The translations under genes and the position numbers were made by a program. DNA of 64,000 nt from Loigolactobacillus iwatensis (GTDB taxonomy: Bacteria > Bacillota > Bacilli > Lactobacillales > Lactobacillaceae): positions 88,807-152,806 of the forward strand of contig NZ_RHNP01000004.1 of the NCBI RefSeq assembly GCF_003950295.1, given 5' to 3'. Every line of letters starts with the position of its first letter. Position 1 is the stretch's first letter. Below are positions 1-8,797 of the stretch, piece after piece. The notes beneath the pieces are model-generated. The model was not told the DNA's origin. It saw nothing but the letters and a program-made list of their open reading frames with translations, and made no database searches.

Positions 1-615
1 GGTGGTTGTTTGCTGACTGGTGATTTTAACTGGAAAAGCTTGTTGCCGAAAAAAGGTACCAACAAGGGAAACAATGTAGGCTAATGAACCTAAATGATAT
101 TTATTTAGGTAACGTTTTGAAGGGGCCCGATTAGTTGCGTGAACAACAGCTGCATCAAAACCGATTCCAATATTATTCATGAAAAAGCCATGTTCATGCG
201 CTAAATCTTCCTGATAATGACCAACATCAAACGTACGTGGGTGCTGTACCTTTAGTAGTTGTTCTAATGCATGCAGTGGCTGGCGGGAAATACCGGCACC
301 ACGAGCAAAATCATTCCCAGAACCACAAGGAATGTAGGCCAAAATGATTGTATTCTCAGGGATCCGTTGAAGACCGTTGAGTGCTTCATGAAGGGTACCG
401 TCGCCGCCAACCACAATTAGAATTGTGTCAGCAGGAGCTTCTTGTGCCAATTTATAAGCCAGTTTGGTTGCGTGGCCAGGATATTCAGTTCGGTATAATT
501 GGTAATTAATTAAATGTTGATTTAAACGTTGCGCAAGCTTCGGCCAGGCTTCTTTACTTTGACCGCCACCAGCAAATTCATTCAATAAAACAACGTAATT
601 TTTCGTGCTGGGCAC
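1..615 (-). CDS. Diacylglycerol kinase family lipid kinase (C-terminus outside window)
   Basis: I translated this from the reverse strand: 205 codons with no stop before the window edge, so the C-terminal third is missing (family members are about 300 residues). The start is a GTG at 613-615 with an AAGGAG Shine-Dalgarno sequence about 9 bases upstream. Residues 70-74 are GGDGT, the nucleotide-binding motif of the DAGK catalytic domain, followed by a conserved IPCGSGNDFAR-type segment. The family phosphorylates diacylglycerol or undecaprenol-type lipids at the membrane. The exact lipid substrate cannot be read from the sequence; DagK recycling of diacylglycerol is the likeliest role. Confidence 0.85.
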   Translation of the reverse strand, partial: MPSTKNYVVLLNEFAGGGQSKEAWPKLAQRLNQHLINYQLYRTEYPGHATKLAYKLAQEAPADTILIVVGGDGTLHEALNGLQRIPENTIILAYIPCGSGNDFARGAGISRQPLHALEQLLKVQHPRTFDVGHYQEDLAHEHGFFMNNIGIGFDAAVVHATNRAPSKRYLNKYHLGSLAYIVSLVGTFFRQQAFPVKITSQQTTT

Positions 616-728
616 TACGAATCACTCCTTAATAAGCAATAAGTCTATTATATCGGTGTTATTCAAATTGACAAGCAAAAGTTGTGTGTTTACTCAAAGT
701 TATTTTTTTAACGGAAAAAAGGACAAAA

Positions 729-777
729 AAAGTGTGGTGCGCGGGATAATTAGTCTCATCCCGCGCACCACACTTTT
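729..777 (-). terminator. Intrinsic terminator of rpoY-rnjA
   Basis: A 19-bp GC-rich inverted repeat (729-747 and 758-776) with a 10-base loop lies just past the rnjA stop. On the minus strand it is followed by a run of seven T residues. Confidence 0.9.
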
Positions 778-780
778 AGT

Positions 781-2463
781 TTAGACAGTAACCAACATAG
801 GTAAAATCATTGGGTGTCGCTCAGTCTTTTCAAATAAGAATTCTTGCAAATCATCTGTAATGGCTTCGCGAAGCATATTTTCAGTAACAGTATCGTTATT
901 ATTAAAAACGTTCTTCATTACGTGAAAAATACGCTTTTGGCCTTGATTGATCAATTCACCAGATTCACGCATATAGACGAAACCACGTGATAGGATATCC
1001 GGACCAGCCAAAATCTCTTGTTTCTTTAGATTAATTGTCGCAACAACAATCACAATGCCTTCTTCCGAGAGCACTTGCCGATCGTGTAAAACAACATTGC
1101 CAATATCACCAACGCCACTACCATCAACGTAAACGTCACCGGCATTAAAGTGACCAGCAATTCGCGCCGAATCGCTAGTTAGCGCAAGCACATCACCATT
1201 TTGAAGGATGTAAGTATGATCCTTAGGGACGTGTGTTTGTTGAGCTAGTTCGGTGTGGATTTTTTGCATTCGGTATTCACCGTGGACTGGCATAAAGAAT
1301 TTCGGTTTCATGAGCCGTAGCATTAATTTCTGATCTTCCTGGCCACCATGACCAGAAGTATGAACATTATTAACCTTGCCGTGGATAACAGTAGCGCCAG
1401 CCTCAGACAATTCGTTAATAACGTGATTGACGCTAAGTGTGTTACCAGGAATTGGATTACTAGAAAAGACGACTGTATCACCAGGTTGAATGGAGATTTG
1501 CCGGTGGGTACCGTTAGCAATTCGACTTAAAGCGGCCATTGGTTCACCTTGCGAGCCGGTGCAAAGAATCATAAGTTCGCTGGCAGGTAGTTGGTTGATT
1601 TGGTTACCTTCAACGAGAACATCATCAGGAATATCTAAATAACCAAGATCAGTTCCGTTGACAATGGCATTTTGCATTGAACGGCCAAAAACAGCAATTT
1701 TCCGACCATTTTTCATGGCGGCATCTGCTGCTTCTTTAATTCGTGAAATATTTGAAGCAAAAGTAGCAAATATAATTCGGCCATCAATTTGATCAAAAAT
1801 GTGCCGAATTGATGTTTCTACAAACCGTTCAGATTTGGTAAAGCTAGGAACTTCAGCGTTGGTGCTGTCAGACATTAAACACAAAACACCATCGCCACCA
1901 AGTTTAGCCATCTTTTGAAAATTTGGTGCAGGCTGATCGCCAACTGGTGTTAGATCAAACTTGAAATCACCAGTTTCAACAATTGTTCCTTGCGGTGTTT
2001 TGACTGCAACCCCAAGTGTATCGGGAATTGAATGTGTTGTCCGGAAGAAAGAAACACTTGTTTTGCGGAATTTTAGAACAGTGTCTTCATTAATTTCGTG
2101 TAGATCTGCGTCCTTCAATAAGCCACGTTCTTCCAATTTACCCCGAATTAAGGCAAGTGCCAATGGTCCAGCATAAATTGGGACGTTGATTTGTTGTAAC
2201 AAGAAGGGAATACCACCAATATGATCTTCGTGACCATGGGTGATGACTAATGCCTTAATTTTGGGTAAATTAGCGATAGCATACGAAAAATCAGGAATAA
2301 CGTAATCAATTCCTAATAATTCATCTTCCGGAAATTTGATACCACAATCAACTAAAATAATTTCGTCTTGAAATTGAATACCGTACATGTTTTTACCAAT
2401 TTCGCCTAGGCCCCCCATGGCAAAAACGGCGGTTTCATTATTCTTGACGTTCAGTTTTTTCAT
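781..2463 (-). CDS. rnjA: Ribonuclease J1
   Basis: The 560-residue protein has the metallo-beta-lactamase/beta-CASP architecture of RNase J. The zinc motif HGHEDH is intact at residues 76-81, followed by the GDFKFD segment and a beta-CASP region carrying the late histidine motif (SGHGGQEDQ). RNase J1 is a 5'-3' exonuclease and endonuclease of the degradosome that processes mRNA and rRNA. The ATG at 2461-2463 has a GGAG 8 bases upstream and lies inside the end of rpoY (26-bp overlap), so the two are co-transcribed and probably coupled. A diverged paralogue lies at 22980-24662. Confidence 0.95.
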   Translation of the reverse strand: MKKLNVKNNETAVFAMGGLGEIGKNMYGIQFQDEIILVDCGIKFPEDELLGIDYVIPDFSYAIANLPKIKALVITHGHEDHIGGIPFLLQQINVPIYAGPLALALIRGKLEERGLLKDADLHEINEDTVLKFRKTSVSFFRTTHSIPDTLGVAVKTPQGTIVETGDFKFDLTPVGDQPAPNFQKMAKLGGDGVLCLMSDSTNAEVPSFTKSERFVETSIRHIFDQIDGRIIFATFASNISRIKEAADAAMKNGRKIAVFGRSMQNAIVNGTDLGYLDIPDDVLVEGNQINQLPASELMILCTGSQGEPMAALSRIANGTHRQISIQPGDTVVFSSNPIPGNTLSVNHVINELSEAGATVIHGKVNNVHTSGHGGQEDQKLMLRLMKPKFFMPVHGEYRMQKIHTELAQQTHVPKDHTYILQNGDVLALTSDSARIAGHFNAGDVYVDGSGVGDIGNVVLHDRQVLSEEGIVIVVATINLKKQEILAGPDILSRGFVYMRESGELINQGQKRIFHVMKNVFNNNDTVTENMLREAITDDLQEFLFEKTERHPMILPMLVTV

Positions 2464-2680
2464 TTACAGAAAACTCCGTTAATTTATAATTAGCACTTTT
2501 TTGTTCGTAATCTAAATGATTACCATTGAGTTCCTGAATGAATTCAATGTTGTAGGGGGTATTACGTTCAATAATTGCACGTGCAGCAACAGCGCTATCG
2601 GCCTCTAAGTACAGTGTTTCTGTGCTTTCACGGCGCGGTGCGATGTCTTTGTCCTTCTGATACAATACTTTGTAAATCAT
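2438..2680 (-). CDS. rpoY: RNA polymerase epsilon subunit (RpoY, YkzG family)
   Basis: This 80-residue protein begins MIYKVLYQ and carries the NIEFIQ and [12 protein letters not shown] segments typical of the DUF1447/RpoY family, the small epsilon subunit of Firmicutes RNA polymerase. The C-terminus (about 12 residues) is a tail longer than the Bacillus protein. It sits directly upstream of and overlaps rnjA, the usual Firmicutes arrangement. Its start has a clear upstream GGAG. The leader contains a terminator-like hairpin (2719-2746), described separately. Confidence 0.9.
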   Translation of the reverse strand: MIYKVLYQKDKDIAPRRESTETLYLEADSAVAARAIIERNTPYNIEFIQELNGNHLDYEQKSANYKLTEFSVNEKTERQE

Positions 2681-2718
2681 AGAAATGATTCGCTCCTTTA
2701 AAATGTATTGGCTCTATT

Positions 2719-2746
2719 AAAAAGCCCACATTGCGGTGGGATTTTT
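2719..2746 (-). promoter_or_regulatory. Terminator-like hairpin in the rpoY-rnjA leader
   Basis: An A5-flanked CCCAC stem with a six-base loop pairs with GTGGG and T5. Read on the minus strand it is followed by CTTTTTAAT, about 40 bases upstream of the rpoY start codon. Such a hairpin between promoter and start codon could act as an attenuator; the T-run also exists on the plus strand. Function is inferred. Confidence 0.5.
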
Positions 2747-2806
2747 AACGGCGATTTAATTGTCAAAATGACCGAACAAATGGTTGTAGAAACAACATGT
2801 GACCTA

Positions 2807-2815
2807 AGTTTAGCA
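2807..2815 (-). promoter_or_regulatory. Candidate extended -10 promoter of rpoY-rnjA
   Basis: On the minus strand TGCTAAACT matches the extended -10 form TGnTAnnnT. The same nine-base element occurs upstream of def and lexA in this window. The -35 region is weak. Confidence 0.45.
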
Positions 2816-2884
2816 TAATTCACTTTATAAGTATACAAACCACGCACGTCGATTTTTTAGCGGACTTGTTTGTGGTAAAGTAAC

Positions 2885-2890
2885 TATAAT
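2885..2890 (+). promoter_or_regulatory. -10 element upstream of the gene at 2919
   Basis: A perfect TATAAT lies 28 bases upstream of the start codon. The -35 match (GACTTG, 16-bp spacing) is poor. Confidence 0.5.
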
Positions 2891-2918
2891 AACTAAACTA
2901 ATGAAAGAGGTCTCGTAA

Positions 2919-3437
2919 ATGAATATTATCGTTATAGTAGTTTTTATTGTGCTTATCCTATTACTAGGCGGTGGACTCTTTGTATTACGTCGTTTGCGTC
3001 GAAATCGTGCATTACGAATACTGCAAGCAAATGGTCAGCAAACAACTGATGAGGTTGTTACGGTTAGTTTAGCGCAGTTACAAAGTAAAGAACAAGTGGC
3101 ACTTCAATTTGATCCCCAAACGCAACGGGCCAGTTCGGAGCTTGCGGCCGATATTTGGGGTCGAGGTGTTCTTTTATTTGAGTATCATTTTGAAGTGGCA
3201 CAACTAAAGAAAGATCAATTGGCCTCAATTAGCGATCAGTTTGAGGCTGATTTAAACGAAATTGCTCAGGCGGAAGGATTAAAGGCCATTGATACACGGT
3301 ATCCCGTTTTTGTTGTATCCGATATGTGGTTATTTAAAGGGCAATTACATTTTGATATTGCCTATTTGATTAATCAGGGAACCGTGAACTACATTAAGGA
3401 TATGCGTAAACTAAGTGTTGAAAAAGGGACTAATTAG
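2919..3437 (+). CDS. Membrane-anchored hypothetical protein
   Basis: This 172-residue protein has one hydrophobic N-terminal segment (about residues 2-24) followed by a basic RRLRRNR stretch, so the C-terminal domain of roughly 140 residues probably lies in the cytoplasm. The soluble part is acidic and contains no motif I recognise. GAAAGAGG precedes the ATG. It is monocistronic, between a -10 element at 2885 and a terminator at 3460, and stands divergent to rpoY-rnjA and convergent with def. No function is assigned. Confidence 0.8.
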   Translation: MNIIVIVVFIVLILLLGGGLFVLRRLRRNRALRILQANGQQTTDEVVTVSLAQLQSKEQVALQFDPQTQRASSELAADIWGRGVLLFEYHFEVAQLKKDQLASISDQFEADLNEIAQAEGLKAIDTRYPVFVVSDMWLFKGQLHFDIAYLINQGTVNYIKDMRKLSVEKGTN

Positions 3438-3459
3438 CAGTTGTTTAAAGCAAGGAAAA

Positions 3460-3514
3460 ATAAAAGCGAGGCCGTGCCATAATTTACTTATGGCAGCAGT
3501 CGCGCTTTTATTTA
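3460..3514. terminator. Convergent terminator
   Basis: An imperfect long stem (ATAAAAGCG ... CGCTTTTAT, inner arms GTGCCATA/TATGGCA) lies between the convergent genes at 2919 and def, with A/T-rich tracts on both sides. Confidence 0.8.
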
Positions 3515-3572
3515 ATCGTAAGAACCAATCGGTGTGATTGGTAATCTTAAAAGTTAGTATAGCGAAGTTTAG

Positions 3573-4130
3573 TTATTCGATGATTAAATCATCATCTTCC
3601 ATTGAGAATGGCTCCTGTTTGTTAATGTGATCATAAAAAAGTGTTCCGTGAAGATGATCAATTTCATGTTGACAAACAATTGCGGGATAATTTTTTAGAC
3701 GAATTTTATGTTGCTCACCATTGGTATCAAAATAACGCAGTGTAATGCGATCATGGCGAACAACATAGCCGGGGACATCCCGATCAACGGAAAGGCAGCC
3801 TTCGCCCTCAGATAAAGCGGCACCCTGAACGGAGTGGCTAATAATTACTGGATTAATAATAACGTCTTTAAAACTAGGATCCTCACCTTCAGGACCAGGA
3901 ACCAAAACGGCGGCCATGTTAAGCGGAACATCAACTTGTGGTGCGGCAAGACCGACACCAGCACGTAAATGGTACTTTTCGGCAATCTTTTGGTCTTGGC
4001 TATTTTCAAGGAAAGTCATCATATCCTGGGCCAATTTTTTGTTATCTGCTGATAACGGAAAGGCGACATCTTTTGATTGAGAACGCAGTGTGTCGTTGCC
4101 CTCCCGGATAATATTTTTCATGGTAATCAA
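3573..4130 (-). CDS. def: Peptide deformylase
   Basis: All three deformylase motifs are present in this 185-residue protein: GVGLAAPQ (58-65), EGCLS (110-114, metal-ligand Cys112) and HEIDH (155-159). It removes the formyl group from nascent proteins. I place the start at a TTG (4128-4130) giving MITMKNI, because GGAGG lies 9 bases upstream; an in-frame ATG seven codons earlier lies upstream of this ribosome binding site. The length and insertions fit the type-2 deformylases of Gram-positive bacteria. The pyruvate dehydrogenase operon that I recall next to def in some lactobacilli is absent here. Confidence 0.93.
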   Translation of the reverse strand: MITMKNIIREGNDTLRSQSKDVAFPLSADNKKLAQDMMTFLENSQDQKIAEKYHLRAGVGLAAPQVDVPLNMAAVLVPGPEGEDPSFKDVIINPVIISHSVQGAALSEGEGCLSVDRDVPGYVVRHDRITLRYFDTNGEQHKIRLKNYPAIVCQHEIDHLHGTLFYDHINKQEPFSMEDDDLIIE

Positions 4131-4166
4131 TTTACTATTCCTCCGCTTCACGCAATTTATGAGAAT

Positions 4167-4195
4167 AGTTTAGCATATTTTTTTAGTAAAAAGAA
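4167..4195 (-). promoter_or_regulatory. Promoter of def
   Basis: On the minus strand an extended -10 TGCTAAACT (4167-4175) lies 17 bp from a weak -35 TTCTTT (4190-4195). Confidence 0.5.
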
Positions 4196-4292
4196 TACGG
4201 TAAGATGGCAACTTTTAAACTTAACCTTTTATTTTCGCTACTGACAGGCTTAAAATAGAACCAATTAAGTTGTTTTTTGGGGGGACTTATTT

Positions 4293-5219
4293 TTGAAAAA
4301 ACGGATTGTGGTATGTGGTGGTATGAACAGTGTCTACGAAACGGTATTTTCTTGCTTATTGGCTAACTTTCCAATTGAAATCGCTTTGATTAAGGATGAT
4401 TTGTTTGATCAGGCTACTTTTGACCAGCTGGCTAGTGCGGCTGATTTACAAACACATGTCGATTTGATAAGCGGTGATGCAAGCCTATTAAAGACCGCGG
4501 ACCTGCTAATACTCACTGACATTATGCCACAGCAGGAAAAACAATCTAAGGCAGATTATGTGGCGGCAACTTTACCGCATTTTCGGGCTTTAATTGGTAC
4601 GGCTATGAGTCAAGGATTCGCGGGTAAGTTATGTTTACTTCAAACTTATGATGATATTTTTACTTATTTGGCTTGGAAGTTTTCTGGTTTACCAAAGGCC
4701 AACATTTTTGGCCTAGGAACCTTTACTGATACTTTAATTTTGGAGCGCTTATTACAGAAACGGCTACGAGTAGGCCGCCATGATGTGCGGGCTTACGTGG
4801 TGGGTAATTCAGAGCATAAAATTATTGCCTGGAGTCGGGCGTATCTGGGTGCATCACCGCTTTTAAGCTTGGTGGCCAGTGATACGACTGATTTTGATGC
4901 TGATCAAATGCAACAATTAGAACAACAGCTGACGCTAATTGCTAATTCCAAACAAATGGCAACCCGGACTCTTAGTTTACAGTTAATTATTCGGGCGTTA
5001 TTTTTTGAGGATGGCCTTATTTCAACTTTTACTGCTTTACACCATTTTGATGATAAACAACAAGTTGCTTATAGTACGCCGATCTACCTTAGTGACACTG
5101 GCGTTAGAATGTTGACTTCAGTCTCATTGGCTGAAGATGAGGCCAGTGAGTTGACAATTGTTAAGCAAGCGACCCGTGATTTTTTAACCAAAATTGAAAC
5201 GGGACAGATAGGAGCTTAG
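4293..5219 (+). CDS. Lactate/malate-dehydrogenase-like protein, probably catalytically degenerate
   Basis: This 308-residue protein starts at a TTG behind a GGGGGG ribosome binding site. It has an N-terminal Rossmann-type segment (RIVVCGGMNS) and the LDH landmark WKFSGLPKANIFGLGT. The LDH active site has decayed: the NP(V)D segment is TYDD, the substrate-binding arginine after the LDT motif is replaced (TDTLI), and the GEHGD histidine loop reads GNSEHK with a one-residue shift. The loop arginine (GETR) is also absent. Fold and ancestry are therefore LDH-like, but activity is doubtful. It abuts the UPF0223 gene and may be co-transcribed with it and the phosphatase gene. Confidence 0.7.
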   Translation: MKKRIVVCGGMNSVYETVFSCLLANFPIEIALIKDDLFDQATFDQLASAADLQTHVDLISGDASLLKTADLLILTDIMPQQEKQSKADYVAATLPHFRALIGTAMSQGFAGKLCLLQTYDDIFTYLAWKFSGLPKANIFGLGTFTDTLILERLLQKRLRVGRHDVRAYVVGNSEHKIIAWSRAYLGASPLLSLVASDTTDFDADQMQQLEQQLTLIANSKQMATRTLSLQLIIRALFFEDGLISTFTALHHFDDKQQVAYSTPIYLSDTGVRMLTSVSLAEDEASELTIVKQATRDFLTKIETGQIGA

Positions 5220-5501
5220 ATGAAACAGAATTATCAGTACCCACTTGATGACCAGTGGACAACGGCGGAGATTATTAGTGTGACAAATTTTTTTCGCCAA
5301 GTAGAAGATGCCTATGAAAAGGGAACTAATCGAACGGAATTCTTAAAAACCTACGCAGCATTTAAAGAGATTGTCCCCGCAATGGCGGAGGAAAAGCGTC
5401 TGGGCCGAGAGTTTGAGGCGGCAACAGATTATTCGCTATATCAGGCCGTGAAGTTAGCTCGGTCCTTACAAACAAAACGCTTTAAGATGACGTCAAAGTA
5501 G
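5220..5501 (+). CDS. UPF0223 family protein (YktA-like)
   Basis: This 93-residue protein has the UPF0223 features: YPLDDQWTTAEII at the N-terminus, a central FLKTYAAFKEIVPAMAEEK helix and a C-terminal YSLYQAVKLAR segment. The ATG follows the previous stop codon with no gap, and its ribosome binding site (AGGAG) lies inside the upstream gene, indicating coupling. The family function is unknown. In Firmicutes it commonly sits beside the inositol-monophosphatase-family gene, as here. Confidence 0.85.
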   Translation: MKQNYQYPLDDQWTTAEIISVTNFFRQVEDAYEKGTNRTEFLKTYAAFKEIVPAMAEEKRLGREFEAATDYSLYQAVKLARSLQTKRFKMTSK

Positions 5502-5513
5502 AGGTGTTTTAAA

Positions 5514-6293
5514 ATGGAAGAAAAAGCAGTTCGGGCAGTTAATGCTTTAGCACTCAAATGGATGAACGAGGCTGCCACTAACATTAAGCAGCATATGAAT
5601 GAACAGTTAAACATCCAAACTAAATCAGGGCGGACTGATTTAGTCACTAATTTGGATAAGGAGACCGAGCGTTTTCTGGTTAGTCAGATTCAGGCAACTT
5701 TTCCAACTGATCAGATTATTAGTGAGGAAGGATTTGGCGATCAAGTTACTTCGATGACTGGACGTGTTTGGTTTGTTGATCCAATTGACGGCACAATTAA
5801 CTTTGTTAAACAACGGGATAATTTTGCAATGATGTTGGCGTTATATGAAGATGGAAAGCCAGTTTATGGTAATATCTTAGCAGTTATGGCTAATCGGTTT
5901 ATTTTTGGTGGGCCCCAAATGGGTGTTTATCTGAATGAACACTTGTTAGCGGCACCAGGTGCACAACCTTTGGCCAAAGGGTTATTCGGTGTTAATGGGC
6001 CAATGTTTGCCAAAAATATTGATCATGTACAGGAGATTGGACTCGCAAGCTCTGGTACGCGAATACTTGGAAGTGCTGGTATTGAGTTTCAACAAGTACT
6101 TTTGGGAAATGAAGTGGGTTATATTTCGCATTTAGCGCCATGGGATATGGCAGCCGGGCGAGTATTAGCAGAAAGTTTGAATTTATTGGTTACGAGAATT
6201 GACGGCAGTCCGGTTGATATGTTAAAATCTGGAACAGTGTTAGTAACGAATAAGAATGCGTTACAAACGATTGAAGAATTTCAAAACAATTAA
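5514..6293 (+). CDS. Inositol monophosphatase family protein
   Basis: This 259-residue protein carries the metal-binding motifs of the family: the EE pair in SEEGFGD, the WFVDPIDGTINF box (D, D and the GT turn) and the C-terminal WDMAAG. The Mg2+-dependent enzymes hydrolyse inositol phosphates or related sugar/nucleotide phosphates (SuhB, CysQ types); the substrate here is not predictable. GAGGTG precedes the ATG. It closes a three-gene unit with the LDH-like and UPF0223 genes and is followed by a terminator. Confidence 0.88.
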   Translation: MEEKAVRAVNALALKWMNEAATNIKQHMNEQLNIQTKSGRTDLVTNLDKETERFLVSQIQATFPTDQIISEEGFGDQVTSMTGRVWFVDPIDGTINFVKQRDNFAMMLALYEDGKPVYGNILAVMANRFIFGGPQMGVYLNEHLLAAPGAQPLAKGLFGVNGPMFAKNIDHVQEIGLASSGTRILGSAGIEFQQVLLGNEVGYISHLAPWDMAAGRVLAESLNLLVTRIDGSPVDMLKSGTVLVTNKNALQTIEEFQNN

Positions 6294-6309
6294 TGAAGCT
6301 GAAGTTTCA

Positions 6310-6337
6310 AAACTGTGGCGAGCGTCACAGTTTTTTT
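6310..6337 (+). terminator. Intrinsic terminator
   Basis: The stem AAACTGTG/CACAGTTT with an eight-base loop is followed by T4 and an A/T tail, 17 bases after the stop of the phosphatase gene. Confidence 0.85.
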
Positions 6338-6382
6338 ATGCCGTGAGTTTTCTGAAAAAGTTCACGCATAGTTTGTATTTTC

Positions 6383-6391
6383 TGTTATAAT
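6383..6391 (+). promoter_or_regulatory. Extended -10 promoter of typA
   Basis: TGTTATAAT is a perfect extended -10 element, 54 bases upstream of the GTG start. There is no convincing -35, as expected for extended -10 promoters. Confidence 0.7.
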
Positions 6392-6444
6392 TAACAGCTG
6401 AGTGCAATTTTACCTGAAACCTTGACTTTGAAAGGAAGAGTACA

Positions 6445-8292
6445 GTGAATCGTAGAGATGATATTCGCAATATTGCCATTATTGCCCACGTCGATCATGG
6501 TAAGACCACATTGGTCAACGAAATGTTAAAACAGTCTGATACTTTAGATGAACATATTAATTTGGAGGATCGGGCGATGGATACTAATCCCATCGAAAGA
6601 GAACGTGGGATTACAATCTTATCTAAGAATACGGCCGTTGATTATCAAGGGACTAAAATTAATATTTTAGATACACCAGGACACGCGGACTTCGGTGGCG
6701 AAGTTGAACGAATTATGAAGATGGTCGATGGTGTGTTACTTGTTGTCGATGCTTTTGAAGGAACAATGCCACAAACGCGGTTCGTTCTTAAAAAAGCGTT
6801 GGAACAACATTTGACACCAATCGTTGTCATTAATAAAATTGATCGTCCCGGTGCTCGTCCTGAAGAGGTTGTTGATGAAGTACTTGATTTATTCATCGAA
6901 CTTGGTGCCGATGACGACCAATTAGAATTTCCAGTTGTTTATGCTAGTGCAATCAACGGAACTTCTAGTTTGGAATCAGATCCAGAAGCCCAAAAACACA
7001 CAATGAATCCTTTATTTGATACCATTGTTAAAACAATTCCAGCACCAATTGATAACTCTGACGAACCATTACAATTCCAAGTTGCTTTGTTGGATTATAA
7101 TGAATACGTTGGCCGAATTGGTATTGGTCGTGTTTTCCGCGGAAAAATAAAAGTTGGCGATCAAGTTTCAGTTATGAAGCTGGATGGTTCAGTTAAGAAT
7201 TTCCGTGTAACTAAGCTTTTTGGTTTCTTCGGTTTAAAGCGAGTTGAAATTGACGAAGCTAAGGCCGGCGATTTAATTGCTGTTTCCGGGATGGAAGATA
7301 TTTTCGTTGGTGAAACAGTTACACCAATTGATCACCAAGAAGCTTTACCCATTTTACGGATTGATGAACCAACTTTGCAGATGCAATTTGTTGCCAATGA
7401 TTCTCCATTTGCGGGTAAAGAAGGTAAATTTGTTACCGCACGTAAATTGGAAGATCGTTTAAAAACACAACTGCATACAGATGTTTCATTGCGGGTAGAA
7501 GATACTGATTCAGCAAGTGCTTGGACTGTGTCTGGACGTGGTGAATTACATTTATCAATTTTGGTTGAATCATTACGTCGTGAAGGTTATGAATTACAAT
7601 TATCACGGCCACAAGTTATTTACCGTAAAGTTGACGATGTAATGTGTGAACCTTTTGAATCTGTTGTGATTGACACACCTGAACAATATACGGGTACGAT
7701 TATTGATTCACTTTCACAACGTAAAGGCGAGATGCAAAATATGGAAAGTGAAGGCAATGGCCAAACCCGCCTAACTTTCTTAGCACCTTCACGTGGTTTA
7801 ATTGGTTATTCATCTGAATTCTTATCCCAAACTGGTGGCTATGGCATCATGAACCATACTTACGCAAAGTATTTACCAGTTATTAAGAATTGGGAACCAG
7901 GTCGTCGTAATGGCGCCTTAGTTTCAATCAATGCTGGTAAAACAACCACTTATAGCCTTGAAGGTATTGAAAGCCGTGGTGAATTATTCTTGGGTGCGGC
8001 AGTTGATATCTATGAAGGTCAAATTGTTGGTCAAAGTAATCGTGAGACTGATATTTCAGTTAACGTAACTAGGGGTAAAAAGCAAACCAATACACGTGCT
8101 TCTGGTAAGGATCATTCATCTGCCATTGCTATTCCACGCAAAATGACACTTGAAGAATCAATCGAATTTTTAAACGAAGATGAATACTGTGAAGTAACAC
8201 CAAAAAGTATTCGTTTGCGTAAGAAGATTTTAGATACTAGTGAACGTGAACGGACTGCAAAACACAAAAAAATTGCCTCAAAAAAGGCATAA
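6445..8292 (+). CDS. typA: Translational GTPase TypA/BipA
   Basis: This 615-residue protein is full length for BipA. The G1 motif AHVDHGKTT is at residues 14-22, followed by [15 protein letters not shown] and NKID. EF-G-like domains III and V and the BipA-specific C-terminal domain complete it, with a basic tail. It binds ribosomes and supports 50S biogenesis and growth under stress or cold. The GTG start lies behind AAAGGAAG. It is monocistronic between an extended -10 promoter and a strong terminator. Confidence 0.96.
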   Translation: MNRRDDIRNIAIIAHVDHGKTTLVNEMLKQSDTLDEHINLEDRAMDTNPIERERGITILSKNTAVDYQGTKINILDTPGHADFGGEVERIMKMVDGVLLVVDAFEGTMPQTRFVLKKALEQHLTPIVVINKIDRPGARPEEVVDEVLDLFIELGADDDQLEFPVVYASAINGTSSLESDPEAQKHTMNPLFDTIVKTIPAPIDNSDEPLQFQVALLDYNEYVGRIGIGRVFRGKIKVGDQVSVMKLDGSVKNFRVTKLFGFFGLKRVEIDEAKAGDLIAVSGMEDIFVGETVTPIDHQEALPILRIDEPTLQMQFVANDSPFAGKEGKFVTARKLEDRLKTQLHTDVSLRVEDTDSASAWTVSGRGELHLSILVESLRREGYELQLSRPQVIYRKVDDVMCEPFESVVIDTPEQYTGTIIDSLSQRKGEMQNMESEGNGQTRLTFLAPSRGLIGYSSEFLSQTGGYGIMNHTYAKYLPVIKNWEPGRRNGALVSINAGKTTTYSLEGIESRGELFLGAAVDIYEGQIVGQSNRETDISVNVTRGKKQTNTRASGKDHSSAIAIPRKMTLEESIEFLNEDEYCEVTPKSIRLRKKILDTSERERTAKHKKIASKKA

Positions 8293-8302
8293 TTAAACAC
8301 TG

Positions 8303-8342
8303 AACAGGGTAATCCAAGCCATTTGGATTACCCTGTTTTTAG
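8303..8342 (+). terminator. Intrinsic terminator of typA
   Basis: A perfect 14-bp stem (8303-8316 / 8324-8337) with a seven-base loop is followed by a T-run. Confidence 0.92.
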
Positions 8343-8456
8343 TTAGTTAAATTTTTAAAAATGGTAAAGCTTCAATTTTGGTTTTGTCCCCGCTTCATTT
8401 TTATTGTAAACTAGAAAAAGCAGCGTACGGTTTCTGCCAATCTAACTGGCCTGCTA

Positions 8457-8465
8457 TGCTATAAT
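8457..8465 (+). promoter_or_regulatory. Extended -10 promoter of ylaN-ftsW
   Basis: TGCTATAAT, a perfect extended -10, lies 26 bases upstream of the ylaN ATG. Confidence 0.7.
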
Positions 8466-8491
8466 AAAGTATTAAAAAGGGGGTACAGTGA

Positions 8492-8779
8492 ATGGCCGAT
8501 TTATCTGAGCGCCAGAACGCGCGCAAAGCACTGGAAGATGATGCTGAGAATATTATTCGGCTTGTTGGTAAACAACAGGTTTCACTTTGCTTGAGTCAAT
8601 GTCCAGCGTTTGAAGAGGTTGTGGATACACAGATGTTTGGTTACTCCAAGGAAGTTACCTTTGCTATTCGGACGAGCATGGTCGACTCAAAGACCGGGCA
8701 TAATTTAGTTCGTGACTTAGAGAAACGGCTAAATGAGATTTATAATGAAAGCTTTGAAAAGCAAAGGCCAAAGAAATGA
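8492..8779 (+). CDS. ylaN: YlaN family protein (UPF0358)
   Basis: This 95-residue helical protein matches the YlaN/DUF1507 family: LEDDAENIIRLV near the N-terminus, CPAFEEVVDTQMFG in the middle and RDLEKRLNEIYN at the end. In Bacillus and Staphylococcus YlaN is tied to iron homeostasis through the Fur repressor. It lies 18 bp upstream of ftsW, a conserved pairing in Firmicutes, and shares its promoter at 8457. Confidence 0.9.
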   Translation: MADLSERQNARKALEDDAENIIRLVGKQQVSLCLSQCPAFEEVVDTQMFGYSKEVTFAIRTSMVDSKTGHNLVRDLEKRLNEIYNESFEKQRPKK

Positions 8780-8797
8780 CAGGAAGCAGGATCTTAA

